Part shown: one piece after another, positions 27,016 to 36,819 of the stretch
Layout: the number at the start of each line of letters is the position of its first letter
Position numbering within the stretch: the stretch's first letter is position 1
Assembly (NCBI GenBank): GCA_905182105.1
Contig: CAJJAR010000021.1
Location: forward strand, 1 to 64,000
Direction: 5' to 3'
From: an uncultured Paracoccaceae bacterium
GTDB taxonomy: Bacteria > Pseudomonadota > Alphaproteobacteria > Rhodobacterales > Rhodobacteraceae
DNA: 64,000 nt
Translations under genes and position numbers: made by a program
Notes under the pieces: model-generated
What the model was told of the DNA's origin: nothing
The model's database searches: none
What the model saw: only the letters and a program-made list of their open reading frames with translations

Positions 27016-28320
27016 CTATTTCTCAGGGATCAAACCACGTGGGCTGAACCTAAGGACCAGCAACAAAACCAGACCCATCGTCAAAAGGCGCATGTGTGCG
27101 ACGCTTTCGAGCAGGTGATCTTTCAACCAATAACCATCGGTCATTCCATATGTGACAAAGTTCATCAAAACACTGCCCATCGGTTCAACCATGACCCACA
27201 GCCACCAGATCAAGAAGCCACCAAGGACAGAGCCAAGGTTGCTCCCAGATCCACCAACGATCACCATAACCCAGATCAGGAAAGTAAAGCGCAGCGGCTG
27301 ATATGTGCCCGGCGTCAACTGACCGTCCAGCGTTGTCATCATCGCACCAGCGATGCCGCATACAGCAGAACCAAGCACAAAGATTTGCAAGTGACGGGCG
27401 GTGACGTTTTTGCCCATAGCTTCGGCCGCGAACTCGTTGTCACGAATAGCACGCATCATACGGCCCCATGGGCTGTGCAACGCACGTTGTGCCATGACGA
27501 ACAGGATGACCAAGACGACAGTGAACAAGCCCGCATAGATCAGTTTCACCCATAAGGTTGAGGCAGTCACTGCGTCCAAACCCAGTCCATTTGCACGCTC
27601 AATAAAGGCCGTGTTGCTTTGTAGATCAACCTCATATGGGGCAGGGCGTGGCAAGCCGACAACGTTCTTAACGCCGCGTCCCAACCAGTCTTCGTTCTTC
27701 ATCACAGCAATGATAATTTCCGAAATACCCAAAGTTGCAATCGCCAGATAGTCAGAGCGAAGACCAAGTGCTGTCTTACCAATCAACCAAGCAACAGCAG
27801 CTGCCAACAGACCACCAGCAGGCCATGCGAATAGGATGGGCAAGCCAAGACCACCAAGGTAGCCAGTAGCAGCGGGGTCAATGTCCTCGATCAGACCAAC
27901 CGCAGGATCAAACAATCCGCGATAGACGAAAAAGCCAACAACCAACACGCCAAAGACGCTAAAGCTGCGAAGCTTGCCGGCTTTCATTTTGGTCATCAAT
28001 ATTACTGCAGCCACAACAGTAGCAGCACCCAACATCAACGCACCTATTACAGGTGCGCCGCCCGCTTGCCATGCGCCTGGCGTTGCAGGCATAGACACTA
28101 ACACAGTTGCCAAACCACCAAGAGCCACAAAGCCCATGATACCAACGTTAAATAGGCCAGCAAAACCCCATTGCAGGTTCACACCCAGAGCCATGATCGC
28201 GCTGATCAGGCCAAAATTAAGAATGAACAAAGCAGTGTTCCAGCTTTGGACAAACCCAGTGATGATGATCAGTAGGGCAACGCCTGCAAAATATATCGTG
28301 TTTCTGACTGAATCGCTCAT
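27016..28320 (-). CDS. livM: Branched-chain amino-acid type ABC transporter permease LivM
   Basis: The second inner-membrane permease of a HAAT-family importer. The 434-aa protein has about ten hydrophobic helices, with the LivM hallmark GRMMRAIRDNEFAAEAMG (EAA-like loop) and GGSGSNLGSVLGGFL near the C-terminus. A long insert with extra helices between about residues 85 and 180 makes it larger than a typical LivM. Its start overlaps the livH stop (ATGA). Substrate cannot be fixed from sequence: HAAT systems carry branched-chain amino acids, urea, amides or other small amines. Confidence 0.92.
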   Translation of the reverse strand: MSDSVRNTIYFAGVALLIIITGFVQSWNTALFILNFGLISAIMALGVNLQWGFAGLFNVGIMGFVALGGLATVLVSMPATPGAWQAGGAPVIGALMLGAATVVAAVILMTKMKAGKLRSFSVFGVLVVGFFVYRGLFDPAVGLIEDIDPAATGYLGGLGLPILFAWPAGGLLAAAVAWLIGKTALGLRSDYLAIATLGISEIIIAVMKNEDWLGRGVKNVVGLPRPAPYEVDLQSNTAFIERANGLGLDAVTASTLWVKLIYAGLFTVVLVILFVMAQRALHSPWGRMMRAIRDNEFAAEAMGKNVTARHLQIFVLGSAVCGIAGAMMTTLDGQLTPGTYQPLRFTFLIWVMVIVGGSGSNLGSVLGGFLIWWLWVMVEPMGSVLMNFVTYGMTDGYWLKDHLLESVAHMRLLTMGLVLLLVLRFSPRGLIPEK

Positions 28321-29330
28321 ACTGATTTCCCCGCGAACAAGCCTGTTGGCCTAAAAAGCAGCACGATGATCAAGATCACGAAGCTGACTGCGAATTTATA
28401 GTCGGTAGACAATAACTGTACCAATGTGTCCGGTGCCCAAGCTTCTGGCACCACATAGGTCGCAACCTTTTTCCACGCATAAGTGATCATCACCTCAGAA
28501 AATGCGATGGTAAAACCACCCGCAATCGCACCCAATGGACTGCCCAAGCCACCAACGATGGCCGCAGCAAAGACTGGTAATAACAATTGCAAGAAGATGA
28601 AAGGTTTGAACGATTTGTCTAGACCGTAAAGCGTACCAGCAATGGTCGCCAATGCGGCAACGATCAGCCATGTCACCATTACCACACGTTCTGGATTAAT
28701 ACCAGACAACAACGCCAAATCTTCGTTATCAGAATAGGCGCGCATGGATTTACCAGTGCGGGTGCGGTTCAGGAACCAGAACAGGGCAATCACAACAATC
28801 ACAGCAGTGACAATGGTAATGCCTTGGGTGGTTTTGAACGCCAAACCTTCTTTCAATCCTGTCAACGCCTTGAATTCACGTACAGAAATTATGAAGCGTT
28901 CACCGTCAGAGAAACGCTGATCGTTTGGGCCAATGATAAAGCGAACAAGACCGTTCAGAATGAACATCACACCCAAGCTGACGATCACAAGTATCACAGG
29001 CTTGGCTTTTTGTTCACGGTAGAATTTGTACACATAACGATCAGTGAACAGGACCAAACCCATAGTCGCCAATATACCAAACGGCATAGCGAGTAGGGCA
29101 GTTGGAAGCGGCCCGAACGAGATGCCCCAGCTTTGGAACAACCACGTTACAAGGATCGTACACATCGCACCAAAGGCCATCGTGTCGCCGTGGGCAAAGT
29201 TGGAAAACCGCAAAATACCATAGATCAAGGTCACACCCAGCGCGCCAAGCGCCAGCTGAGCACCATATGAAATGGCAGGGATCAATACGAAGTTAGAGAG
29301 CGCCACAAAGGCGTTTAGGAAATCTATCAT
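28317..29330 (-). CDS. livH: Branched-chain amino-acid type ABC transporter permease LivH
   Basis: The first permease of the importer, with 337 aa and about eight helices. Family landmarks are LGVTLIYGILRFSNFAHGD at the N-terminus and MRAYSDNEDLALLSGINPERV (the loop that contacts the ATPases). GLGSPLGAIAGGF is near the end. The start at 29330 has GGAGGATAAG directly upstream; a frame 31 codons longer runs into livF. It overlaps livM by four bases. Confidence 0.94.
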   Translation of the reverse strand: MIDFLNAFVALSNFVLIPAISYGAQLALGALGVTLIYGILRFSNFAHGDTMAFGAMCTILVTWLFQSWGISFGPLPTALLAMPFGILATMGLVLFTDRYVYKFYREQKAKPVILVIVSLGVMFILNGLVRFIIGPNDQRFSDGERFIISVREFKALTGLKEGLAFKTTQGITIVTAVIVVIALFWFLNRTRTGKSMRAYSDNEDLALLSGINPERVVMVTWLIVAALATIAGTLYGLDKSFKPFIFLQLLLPVFAAAIVGGLGSPLGAIAGGFTIAFSEVMITYAWKKVATYVVPEAWAPDTLVQLLSTDYKFAVSFVILIIVLLFRPTGLFAGKSV

Positions 29331-29331
29331 C

Positions 29332-30045
29332 TTATCCTCCCAAGAAGGATTTGCGCACTTCAGGATCCACCAGCAATTCTTTGCCAGTGCCTGTAAATGC
29401 ATTCGCGCCTTGAACCAGAACATAGCCTTTGTCGGCTATCTCTAGGGCTTGGCGCGCGTTTTGTTCAACCATCAGGATCGGAATACCTGTGCGGGCAACC
29501 TCAATAATTCGGTCAAACAGTTCGTCCATTACGATAGGCGACACACCGGCTGTTGGTTCATCCAACATCAGAACCTTTGGCTGTGTCATCAATGCACGCC
29601 CCACGGCTACTTGTTGCCGCTGACCACCAGACAATTCACCAGCGGCCTGATACCGTTTCTCTTTCAAGATCGGGAACAGGTCATAGATCTGTGTCATCGT
29701 GTCTTTATAATTGTCGCGACGGATGAAGGCGCCCATCTCAAGGTTTTCTTCAACGGTCATCGATGTGAATATATTTGAGGTCTGCGGAACGAACCCCATG
29801 CCTTTCACAACGCGATCTTGTGGAGACAAGGCAGTGATGTCTTCACCGTCAAGACGCACAGACCCTTTGTTTAGGCTTAACATACCAAAGACGGCTTTCA
29901 TGCCTGTGGATTTACCAGCACCGTTTGGGCCAACAATCACGGCGATCTCGCCTTTGTTCACCGCAATTGTACAGTCGTGCAGAATGTCAGGGCCATTGCC
30001 ATAGCCGCCTGTCATGCTGTCACCAATTAGGAATGGTTCGCTCAT
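29332..30045 (-). CDS. livF: ABC transporter ATP-binding protein LivF
   Basis: One of the two ATPases of the HAAT importer, 237 aa. Walker A GPNGAGKST, signature LSGGQRQQ, Walker B VLMLDEPTAGVSP and the H-loop region VEQNARQAL are intact. The stop lies two bases before the livH start. Between it and livG is a 91-bp gap that holds three copies of an 11-bp repeat. Confidence 0.95.
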   Translation of the reverse strand: MSEPFLIGDSMTGGYGNGPDILHDCTIAVNKGEIAVIVGPNGAGKSTGMKAVFGMLSLNKGSVRLDGEDITALSPQDRVVKGMGFVPQTSNIFTSMTVEENLEMGAFIRRDNYKDTMTQIYDLFPILKEKRYQAAGELSGGQRQQVAVGRALMTQPKVLMLDEPTAGVSPIVMDELFDRIIEVARTGIPILMVEQNARQALEIADKGYVLVQGANAFTGTGKELLVDPEVRKSFLGG

Positions 30046-30091
30046 GTGCGGGCTTCCTTAACTGAAGGGGATAGGTACGAGGCACCTACGC

Positions 30092-30124
30092 AATACCGAC
30101 GTAATACCGATGTAATACCGATGT
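30092..30124. repeat. Three tandem 11-bp repeats between livG and livF
   Basis: The unit AATACCGAYGT occurs three times without gaps (30092-30102, 30103-30113, 30114-30124); the first copy has C and the others T at the variable base. The array lies in the gap upstream of livF within the operon. One unit is about one DNA helical turn, so it could be either a protein site or simply a slippage product. Confidence 0.9.
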
Positions 30125-30136
30125 ATGCTTTTGACA

Positions 30137-30919
30137 TTATGCACCCACCTTGTCTTTGTTCTTCAAACCGGTTCCAAGATAGGCCTCGATCACCTGTTCG
30201 TTGGCTTTGATTTCGGCCAATGACCCTTCGGCCAATACCTTACCCTCAGCCATACAAATGACTTGGCCACAGATTTTACCAATAAAATCCATGTCGTGTT
30301 CAATCACTACAAAGGTGTAACCACGGTCTTGGTTCAGGCGCAAAATGGCGTCACCAATGGTGTTCAGGAGGGTGCGGTTTACACCTGCGCCAACCTCATC
30401 AAGGAAAACAATTTTGGCATCAACCATCATCGTACGGCCCAGTTCTAAAAGCTTTTTCTGACCGCCAGAGATTTGGCCAGCCTTTTGCTCTGCCAGATGT
30501 TTGACAGTCAGGAATTCCAAAACCTCGTCAGCTTTGGCTTTCAATGCGCGTTCTTCATCTGCAATGCGTTTGCGTCCAAACCATGTGTTCCACAGGGTCT
30601 CACCCGATTGAGCCCCTGGAACCATCATCAGGTTTTCACGACAGGTCATTGAACTGAATTCATGTGCAATCTGGAAGGTGCGCAGCAGTCCCTTGTGGAA
30701 CAACTCATGAGGCGGCAGACCCGTAATGTCCTCGCGCTGCATGTGCACAGACCCAGATGTTGGGGTTAGAACCCCGGCTATCACATTGAAAAGAGTAGTT
30801 TTTCCTGCCCCATTAGGACCAATCAGACCTGTAATCGAATTTTCTTCAATTATCAGGCTGGCACCATCAACAGCTTTAAAACCGCCGAATTGTTTGTGTA
30901 TATCATCAACGACGATCAT
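30137..30919 (-). CDS. livG: ABC transporter ATP-binding protein LivG
   Basis: The second ATPase of the importer, 260 aa. Walker A GPNGAGKTT, signature ISGGQKKLLELG, Walker B IVFLDEVGAGVN and the switch histidine in VIEHDMDF are present. The aspartate-proline of the usual Walker B (DEP) is DEV here, as seen in a subset of LivG proteins. It follows livK with a stable hairpin between them. Confidence 0.94.
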   Translation of the reverse strand: MIVVDDIHKQFGGFKAVDGASLIIEENSITGLIGPNGAGKTTLFNVIAGVLTPTSGSVHMQREDITGLPPHELFHKGLLRTFQIAHEFSSMTCRENLMMVPGAQSGETLWNTWFGRKRIADEERALKAKADEVLEFLTVKHLAEQKAGQISGGQKKLLELGRTMMVDAKIVFLDEVGAGVNRTLLNTIGDAILRLNQDRGYTFVVIEHDMDFIGKICGQVICMAEGKVLAEGSLAEIKANEQVIEAYLGTGLKNKDKVGA

Positions 30920-30964
30920 ACGAATTCCCCCGCCACATTAAATATGGGCTATAACATGTTGAAA

Positions 30965-30988
30965 CAGCCCGCGGAAAACCACGGGCTG
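30965..30988 (-). terminator. Intercistronic hairpin between livK and livG
   Basis: A 10-bp stem with one wobble pair (30965-30974 with 30979-30988) closes a four-base loop. On the minus strand it is followed by only three T residues, so it more likely stabilises the livK mRNA or attenuates read-through than fully terminates. Such hairpins are common after genes for periplasmic binding proteins. Confidence 0.65.
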
Positions 30989-31009
30989 CTCAATTAATTT
31001 AGACAGTGA

Positions 31010-32206
31010 TTAACGGTAACCGATAGTGGAATACACGCCATCTTTGAATTCGATTTCTTGGTAGTTACCAGCAGATTCACCAGCACCAATCAATTCAACC
31101 GCAGAAGCGCCAACATAGTCGATTGCTGTGCCCGCTTTTAGCAATTCTAGACCTTTTGCCAACTCACCTGGGAAGATTTCAACGCCTGGTGCGTTTGCAA
31201 CGTCCATCACGTGGTCTTTAAAGTCAGCCGAGTCTTTGCTGTCAGCAGCTTGCATTGCCAACATGATCAAAGCAGCAGCATCATAGCTCTCTGGCGAGAA
31301 CGCTCCAGTGCCGTCGAAACCAGCAGCTTCTGCCAATTCAACGAATTTCGCGGAACCGATGCTGTCCGTACCTGGGTACGCGCCGTAAGAACCGTTCAAT
31401 TCAGCACCGAAGTTTTCGTTCAGTTTAGAACCAACCATGCCGTCTGGGACGTAAAATGTTTCAAACGCTCCTGTGTCGATCGCTGCACGAATAACGCCGG
31501 AACCACCTTGGTCAACGTAGCCAGCTACAACCAGAACTTCGCCGCCAGCTGATGCCAAGGCACCAACTTCAGCAGAGTAGTCTGCTTTGCCGTCTTCGTG
31601 CGCTGCAGAGATAGTTACTGTGCCGCCAGCTGCTTCGAAAGAAGCTTGGAATGCATCAGCCAAACCTTTACCATAATCGTTGTTTGTGTAAGTCAAAGCA
31701 ACTGACTCGACACCACGATCTTGCAAAATGTTTGTGATGATTACGCCTTGGCGTGCATCAGATGGTGCAGTGCGGAAAAACAAGCCATCGTCTTCTGCAG
31801 TAGATAGACCAGGGGATGTCGCTGATGGTGAAATCATAACCACGCCGTTTGCGCGTGCAACGTTCGCCAAGATCGCACCAGTAACGCCTGAACAGTCAGC
31901 ACCCATGATGGCGTCAACTTTGTCTGCTGTTACAAGACGTTCAGCTGCGGATGTTGCCGCGCCTGCGTCGATGCATGTGCTGTCTGCACGTACAGAGATT
32001 ACTTTTGCTGCGTCAAGCAACATGCCAGAAGCCGTAACTTCGGCCATCGCCATTTCAGCGCCCGCACCCATTGCTGGTGTGATTGACTCAAGTGGGCCAG
32101 TGAATCCCAAGATTACGCCGATTTTTACTTCTTTGCCGTGACCGCCCGCAATCGCGGAACCAGTCATCAACGCTGTGGCTGCAGTAGCCATTAGTAGTTT
32201 TTTCAT
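31010..32206 (-). CDS. livK: HAAT-family periplasmic substrate-binding protein (LivK-like)
   Basis: The periplasmic receptor of the importer, 398 aa. A Sec signal peptide (MKKLLMATAATALMTGSAIA) precedes a type I binding-protein fold that starts VKIGVILGFTGPLES. A cysteine pair (STCIDAG and GADCSGV) is conserved in the Leu/Ile/Val receptor group and probably forms a disulfide. It is the promoter-proximal gene of the operon, in front of a hairpin, matching its need for high expression. A GlxA-type regulator lies upstream on the same strand. The ligand is unknown. Confidence 0.92.
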   Translation of the reverse strand: MKKLLMATAATALMTGSAIAGGHGKEVKIGVILGFTGPLESITPAMGAGAEMAMAEVTASGMLLDAAKVISVRADSTCIDAGAATSAAERLVTADKVDAIMGADCSGVTGAILANVARANGVVMISPSATSPGLSTAEDDGLFFRTAPSDARQGVIITNILQDRGVESVALTYTNNDYGKGLADAFQASFEAAGGTVTISAAHEDGKADYSAEVGALASAGGEVLVVAGYVDQGGSGVIRAAIDTGAFETFYVPDGMVGSKLNENFGAELNGSYGAYPGTDSIGSAKFVELAEAAGFDGTGAFSPESYDAAALIMLAMQAADSKDSADFKDHVMDVANAPGVEIFPGELAKGLELLKAGTAIDYVGASAVELIGAGESAGNYQEIEFKDGVYSTIGYR

Positions 32207-32228
32207 GTGTCTCTCCCTTAAGGATCTA

Positions 32229-32341
32229 ATGTCCTGATAGAAGAGACTAATGTCGGATTGCTAAAAAGAAAAGTCCTATAACCGGCCACTTACTAGTCGT
32301 TTAACCTGATAATCGGTCGTTTTTTTTAAAAATGTCCTGAT
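32229..32341. promoter_or_regulatory. livK upstream region with repeated ATGTCCTGAT motif
   Basis: The decamer ATGTCCTGAT occurs at 32229-32238 and 32332-32341, 103 bp apart, with a degenerate copy ATGTCGGATT between them. This lies in the gap between the GlxA/AraC regulator and livK. AraC-family proteins often use direct repeats. Binding is inferred. Confidence 0.35.
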
Positions 32342-32413
32342 CTCCCCTAGCGTAATGCGACATGATCTAACTTTAATGAGATTACTGCGATCAGAATCGG
32401 ATCGATTGCGTCG

Positions 32414-33415
32414 TTAGATCGATAGCCGTCCAGCATGGCTGCCGCGCTCTCGGTAAGGCGTTGTATCATAGTGTGCTCGGTAGCATTTTGAGAAGTGGGA
32501 TGGCGAGGCAAAGCCACAAGCAAGTGCTACATTAATCACACTCATGTCGGTCTGCATCAGAAGGTTACGCGCTTTTTGTAGCCGCAGTTCCATATAATAT
32601 CGTTTGGGCGAACGATTCAGGTACCGACGGAACAAACGCTCTAGCTGGCGCGTCGACATGCCGACGTCTTTTGCAAGAAATGAAGGGCTGATCGGTTCCT
32701 CGATATTGCTTTCCATGATTTGGATTACTTGGCTTAGCTTTGGATGGCGTACGCCAATCCGTGTTGGAACCGACAAGCGTTGGGTGTCCTGATCTGTACG
32801 GATGGATGAATAGATTAACTGGTCAGCAACCGCATTAGCAAGATCTTCACCCAAGTCCTTAGCTATCAACTTTAGCATCAAGTCCAAAGAAGAGGTACCG
32901 CCAGCTGTTGTTAGCCGATTACCATCCACAACAAAAACAGACTTGGTAAGTTCAACTTCTGGAAACTCTTCTGAAAAGCTATCATGATTTTCCCAGTGAA
33001 TGGTTGCCCGCTTGTCGTCCAGTAATCCAGCTTTCGCCAAAGTATATGCAGCCGTGCAAAGTCCAGCAACGGGTATTCCTTTGCGCGCTTCGCGTCTGAC
33101 CCAACCAAGTAGCTTTTTTGTGGTAAACTGTTGAACGTTCACACCACTGCAAATCATCATAGTGTCGTCGCGCGATAATTCATCCAAATCACCGTCCAAC
33201 TTAAAGACACTACCTGCGGAACAGCAAACCTCTTCGCCGCCCTCACCAATGATGCGCCACTGATATGCCTCATGGCCCGCCATGCGATTTGCAATGCGCA
33301 AGCTTTCAAGCGCAGATGCGAAACTGAGAAGGGTGAAATCTTCGAGCAAGACAAAGACATAACGCTTTGGCTTAGCTTCGGATTCAATTTTGGTCGCCAT
33401 GCGCGGATTTGACAT
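32414..33415 (-). CDS. GlxA family transcriptional regulator (DJ-1/PfpI plus AraC HTH)
   Basis: A 333-aa regulator with an N-terminal DJ-1/PfpI-like sensor domain (about residues 17-190) and a C-terminal double helix-turn-helix of the AraC type (about 220-325, containing FLAKDVGMSTRQLERLFRRY and FASPSHFSKCYRAHY). Known members respond to small amines and quaternary ammonium compounds such as carnitine and glycine betaine, but the ligand here is unknown. It lies upstream of livK on the same strand and is divergent from the DAHP synthase gene; the transporter is its most likely target. Confidence 0.9.
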   Translation of the reverse strand: MSNPRMATKIESEAKPKRYVFVLLEDFTLLSFASALESLRIANRMAGHEAYQWRIIGEGGEEVCCSAGSVFKLDGDLDELSRDDTMMICSGVNVQQFTTKKLLGWVRREARKGIPVAGLCTAAYTLAKAGLLDDKRATIHWENHDSFSEEFPEVELTKSVFVVDGNRLTTAGGTSSLDLMLKLIAKDLGEDLANAVADQLIYSSIRTDQDTQRLSVPTRIGVRHPKLSQVIQIMESNIEEPISPSFLAKDVGMSTRQLERLFRRYLNRSPKRYYMELRLQKARNLLMQTDMSVINVALACGFASPSHFSKCYRAHYDTTPYRERGSHAGRLSI

Positions 33416-33607
33416 CGCGGCTTGTCCTTAATGGGGGCGCATCAGCGCGTATTTTAGGGTGTTTAGTGTACAGTTCGTTAGGTGACCTTGGTCATGCAAA
33501 TTGCATTCCGTCAAGAGGTGTAAATCAGATGTGGTCACTTCAATTAAGCTTTTGTATAGATGGCAACTCAATACAGCCTGAAACGGCTTAACCAACGGAG
33601 AAGACAG

Positions 33608-34966
33608 ATGAGCGATTGGACCAAATCAAGCTGGCGCAACAAGCCACGGATTCAGATGCCCGATTATACAGACGCTGCAGCACTTAGCGCTGTAGAGGCC
33701 CAGCTGTCACAGTACCCATTGTTAGTATTTGCAGGCGAAGCACGCCGTTTAAAAACTCAGTTGGCAGCAGCATCACGTGGCGAAGCGTTCCTTTTGCAGG
33801 GCGGCGACTGTGCCGAAGCATTCGACCAATTCAATTCTGATAGCATCCGCGACACATTCAAAGTGATGTTGCAGATGGCTATGGTTTTGACCTACGGCGC
33901 AAAAGTGCCTGTGGTTAAAGTGGGCCGTATGGCTGGTCAATTTGCCAAGCCACGTAGCGCGAACACAGAGACTATTGGCGGCGTTGAGTTGCCAAGCTAT
34001 CGTGGTGACATCATCAATGGTTTGGATTTTACTCCTGAAGCTCGTATTGCAGATCCACAGCGTATGTTGCAGGCCTACACCCAATCTGCAGCAACACTAA
34101 ACTTGTTGCGCGCGTTCTCAACCGGCGGTTTCGCTGACATGAAACGTGTACACGCTTGGACCCTTGGTTTTACCGACAGCCAAGAAATCCAAAAGTACCG
34201 CGAGTTGGCAAGCCGTATCCAAGACAGCATCGATTTCATGGGGGCTGCAGGTATCAATTCTGATACCACGCATGAATTTTCTTCTGTTGAATATTACACC
34301 AGCCATGAATCACTTTTGCTGGAATACGAAGAGGCGCTTACACGCGTTGATTCGACTTCTGGCAAATGGTTGGCTGGTTCGTCGCACATGATTTGGATCG
34401 GCGATCGTACACGTCAGCCAGATGGCGCACATGTTGAATTTGCAAGCGGCGTTCAAAACCCAATTGGTTTGAAATGTGGTCCAACAACGACAGCTGAAGA
34501 TCTTAAGATCTTGATGGCAAAGCTGAACCCTGAAAACGAAGAGGGTCGTCTAACCCTAATCGCACGTTTCGGTGCGGGTAGTGTTGGTGACCACCTGCCA
34601 CGCTTGATCAAAGCCGTTCAGGAAGAGGGCGCAAACGTTCTTTGGACCTGTGACGCGATGCACGGCAACACGATCAAATCCGAAAGCGGCTATAAAACAC
34701 GTCCGTTCGAATCTGTTCTTCGCGAAGTACGTGAGTTTTTTGGAATTCACCAAGCAGAGGGTACAATCCCTGGCGGCGTTCATTTTGAAATGACCGGCCA
34801 AGACGTGACTGAATGTACCGGTGGTGTACATGCGGTGTGTGATGAGAACCTATCAGATCGGTATCACACAGCTTGTGATCCACGTCTTAACGCCAGCCAG
34901 TCACTTGAATTGGCGTTTTTGGTTGCTGAAGAGTTGTCAGCGTTACGCGAGTCGCGTGAAGTCTAA
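33608..34966 (+). CDS. Class II 3-deoxy-7-phosphoheptulonate (DAHP) synthase
   Basis: The enzyme condenses phosphoenolpyruvate and erythrose 4-phosphate, the first step of the shikimate pathway. The 452-aa protein belongs to the plant-like class II family: [14 protein letters not shown] with the metal-binding cysteine, [35 protein letters not shown] and [15 protein letters not shown]. The start at 33608 (MSDWTKSSW) has GGAG upstream; a start 16 codons earlier lacks one. The gene is monocistronic, with a strong terminator. Confidence 0.95.
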   Translation: MSDWTKSSWRNKPRIQMPDYTDAAALSAVEAQLSQYPLLVFAGEARRLKTQLAAASRGEAFLLQGGDCAEAFDQFNSDSIRDTFKVMLQMAMVLTYGAKVPVVKVGRMAGQFAKPRSANTETIGGVELPSYRGDIINGLDFTPEARIADPQRMLQAYTQSAATLNLLRAFSTGGFADMKRVHAWTLGFTDSQEIQKYRELASRIQDSIDFMGAAGINSDTTHEFSSVEYYTSHESLLLEYEEALTRVDSTSGKWLAGSSHMIWIGDRTRQPDGAHVEFASGVQNPIGLKCGPTTTAEDLKILMAKLNPENEEGRLTLIARFGAGSVGDHLPRLIKAVQEEGANVLWTCDAMHGNTIKSESGYKTRPFESVLREVREFFGIHQAEGTIPGGVHFEMTGQDVTECTGGVHAVCDENLSDRYHTACDPRLNASQSLELAFLVAEELSALRESREV

Positions 34967-34995
34967 AGCGGGCTGAACCTTAAACGATTTAACCC

Positions 34996-35030
34996 AAAAG
35001 GGCGGCGTTCATTTAACGCCGCCCTTTTTG
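34996..35030 (+). terminator. Rho-independent terminator after DAHP synthase
   Basis: GGGCGGCGTT (35000-35009), loop CATTT, AACGCCGCCC (35015-35024), then TTTTT. A four-base A tract on the left lets it serve the convergent PAS_5 remnant too. Confidence 0.93.
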
Positions 35031-35036
35031 TTTGGT

Positions 35037-35705
35037 CTAAGTACTGATTTTGATTAGCCGTAGATATGGTGCCCTTGACGACAATGTGCCGTTTTGGACG
35101 GTTGTCGAAAACGTATTCACATCTTGCGGTAACGGGGTGATTACATTTGGTTGGGCCGCGGTTTCTAATTCAGATTTCGGGTCAAACTCTCGTATCTTTG
35201 TTTTTGAAATTTTGAATCTTTGTGGATAACTACCCAAATCGCCTTGGGCTACAAAACAACCCAAAATTCGACTAACATCACCCAAATCACTGCGCAGCCG
35301 CAATAGTAGCATGCGCGCTTTCACTGGTGGCTTTCGACGGCAAATTTCGGTTTCTTGGTATATTTTACAAACAGATGGAAGTTGGAAAACATCCTCTAAA
35401 ACACTGCCCAACTTAGATCTATCAGAAAGAGAGAAGAAAGATGCCAAAGGCATTCCTCTCACTTCCATACCCATAACATTGCTTGAATGGCTTCCCCCAA
35501 TTCGGAGTCTCGCCATTCGCTCTAGAACGAATGTATATTCCAGCACATGTTCAATCCCAGGTAGATCAAGTTCTGAACGCTTTGGAAGTATCCGTCGCTC
35601 ACGCAGGGCTTCCCACTATGATTCAACTTGGGAAAATGTAGAAAAACCCGTCTCAGCGCAATAATCATTCATTTTAGAAACGGTTTGGCTACTTTCTTGA
35701 TCCAT
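35037..35705 (-). pseudogene. PAS_5 (DUF1457) domain protein with nonsense codon
   Basis: The frame from ATG 35705 (MDQESSQTVSKMNDY) runs 222 codons to a TAG at 35037, broken by TAG at codon 30 (35616-35618). The site lies between SQVES and WEALRERR, where relatives have a tyrosine in a Tyr-Trp-Glu-Ala context. Downstream the family motifs are clear: FVLERMARLRI, NVMGMEVRGMPLASFF and MLLLRLRSDLGDVSRILG. Compared with relatives, three or four residues appear to be missing after LERMA, a further sign of decay. Function of the family is unknown; PAS folds usually sense small ligands. An internal GTG at 35546 could start a truncated protein, but the N-terminal part of the domain would be lost. 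Confidence 0.85.
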
Positions 35706-35923
35706 TAGGCGTCCACTTTTGAGAAAAACCCGATCTGTCCCGCACCAAGAGAGAAAGGTTGATGGACGATTAATATTACGATTTGATCGAATTATGATGT
35801 CTAAACTTAACAATTGGTTAATTGGTTCGGTGCCAAAGCCCATATTTGCATGGTACAGTGTAAGGGTTGTGAGGAGGTCAGGTTTGGCCATATGCACAGC
35901 AAAATATTAAATGGGACATTGAT

Positions 35924-36814
35924 ATGCTAAAATCTATGACAGGCTTTGCCTCTGCGACCGGCGCACTCGATGGCTGGAGCTGGACATGGGAATTGCGGAG
36001 CGTCAATGGCAAGGGGCTTGATCTACGTCTGCGTGTTCCAGATTGGATCGATGGGCTGGAAATTGGTTTGCGCAAAGCACTATCTGCGGTGACTGCACGT
36101 GGAAATGTAACTTTGTCTCTCCGGATTACCCGCGAAGAAACCTCTGGCACGATTCAGGTTAACGACAGCGTTTTACGTGGCATTCTTGATGCAATGACAG
36201 AGATCGAAACCCAAGCGATGGATGCAGGGTTATCTTTGGCACCATCCAAGGCTTCCGATATCGTGGCTATGCGCGGTGTTCTGGATAACACAATTGTTGA
36301 ACAAGAGACCGAAAAACTGGCTAAGACATTGTTTATGCAAGCCGACGAATTGATCGCTTCGTTTGATGCTATGCGTAGAAGTGAAGGCGCTGCATTGGAA
36401 AAGGTGCTAAGCATCCAGCTGTTTGAGATACAAACCCTGACCAAATCGGCGGGCGAGATAGCTAAAACACGTACCGCGGATGTCGCAGCGTCGCTTCAGA
36501 AAAATTTGGGTCTGATACTGGACAATACGGACAACCTAGATGAGGGGCGTATTGGGCAGGAGTTGGCATTGCTAGCCGTTAAAGCGGATGTGACTGAAGA
36601 AATTGACCGCCTAAATGCGCACGTCGTCGCGACACAAGCGTTGCTTGATGAAACAGCACCGGTTGGGCGTAAGATGGATTTTTTGATGCAAGAATTTAAT
36701 CGTGAGGCAAATACCTTGTGTTCTAAAGCGCAGAATGCAGAACTGACACGTGAAGGCCTTGCTTTGAAGGTGTTCATCGACCAAATGCGTGAACAAGTTC
36801 AAAATGTGGAGTGA
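35924..36814 (+). CDS. YicC family endoribonuclease-like protein
   Basis: The YicC family (YicC_N and DUF1732 domains) comprises RNA-cleaving or RNA-regulating proteins. The 296-aa protein opens [13 protein letters not shown] and ends with the conserved block [18 protein letters not shown]. It is translationally linked to gmk (start at 36820, six bases after its stop), the same yicC-gmk pairing seen in many bacteria. Confidence 0.93.
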   Translation: MLKSMTGFASATGALDGWSWTWELRSVNGKGLDLRLRVPDWIDGLEIGLRKALSAVTARGNVTLSLRITREETSGTIQVNDSVLRGILDAMTEIETQAMDAGLSLAPSKASDIVAMRGVLDNTIVEQETEKLAKTLFMQADELIASFDAMRRSEGAALEKVLSIQLFEIQTLTKSAGEIAKTRTADVAASLQKNLGLILDNTDNLDEGRIGQELALLAVKADVTEEIDRLNAHVVATQALLDETAPVGRKMDFLMQEFNREANTLCSKAQNAELTREGLALKVFIDQMREQVQNVE

Positions 36815-36819
36815 ATGAC

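Noticed and set aside
7959-35618. In-frame TAG codons replacing Tyr (amidotransferase codon 7, PAS_5 codon 30) and probably Leu (13925), as if amber were read as an amino acid
   Set aside because: TAG ends several intact genes here (pstB, phoU, the ketosynthase), and the same pseudogenes also contain TAA stops and frameshifts. Decay explains all of them; recoding does not.
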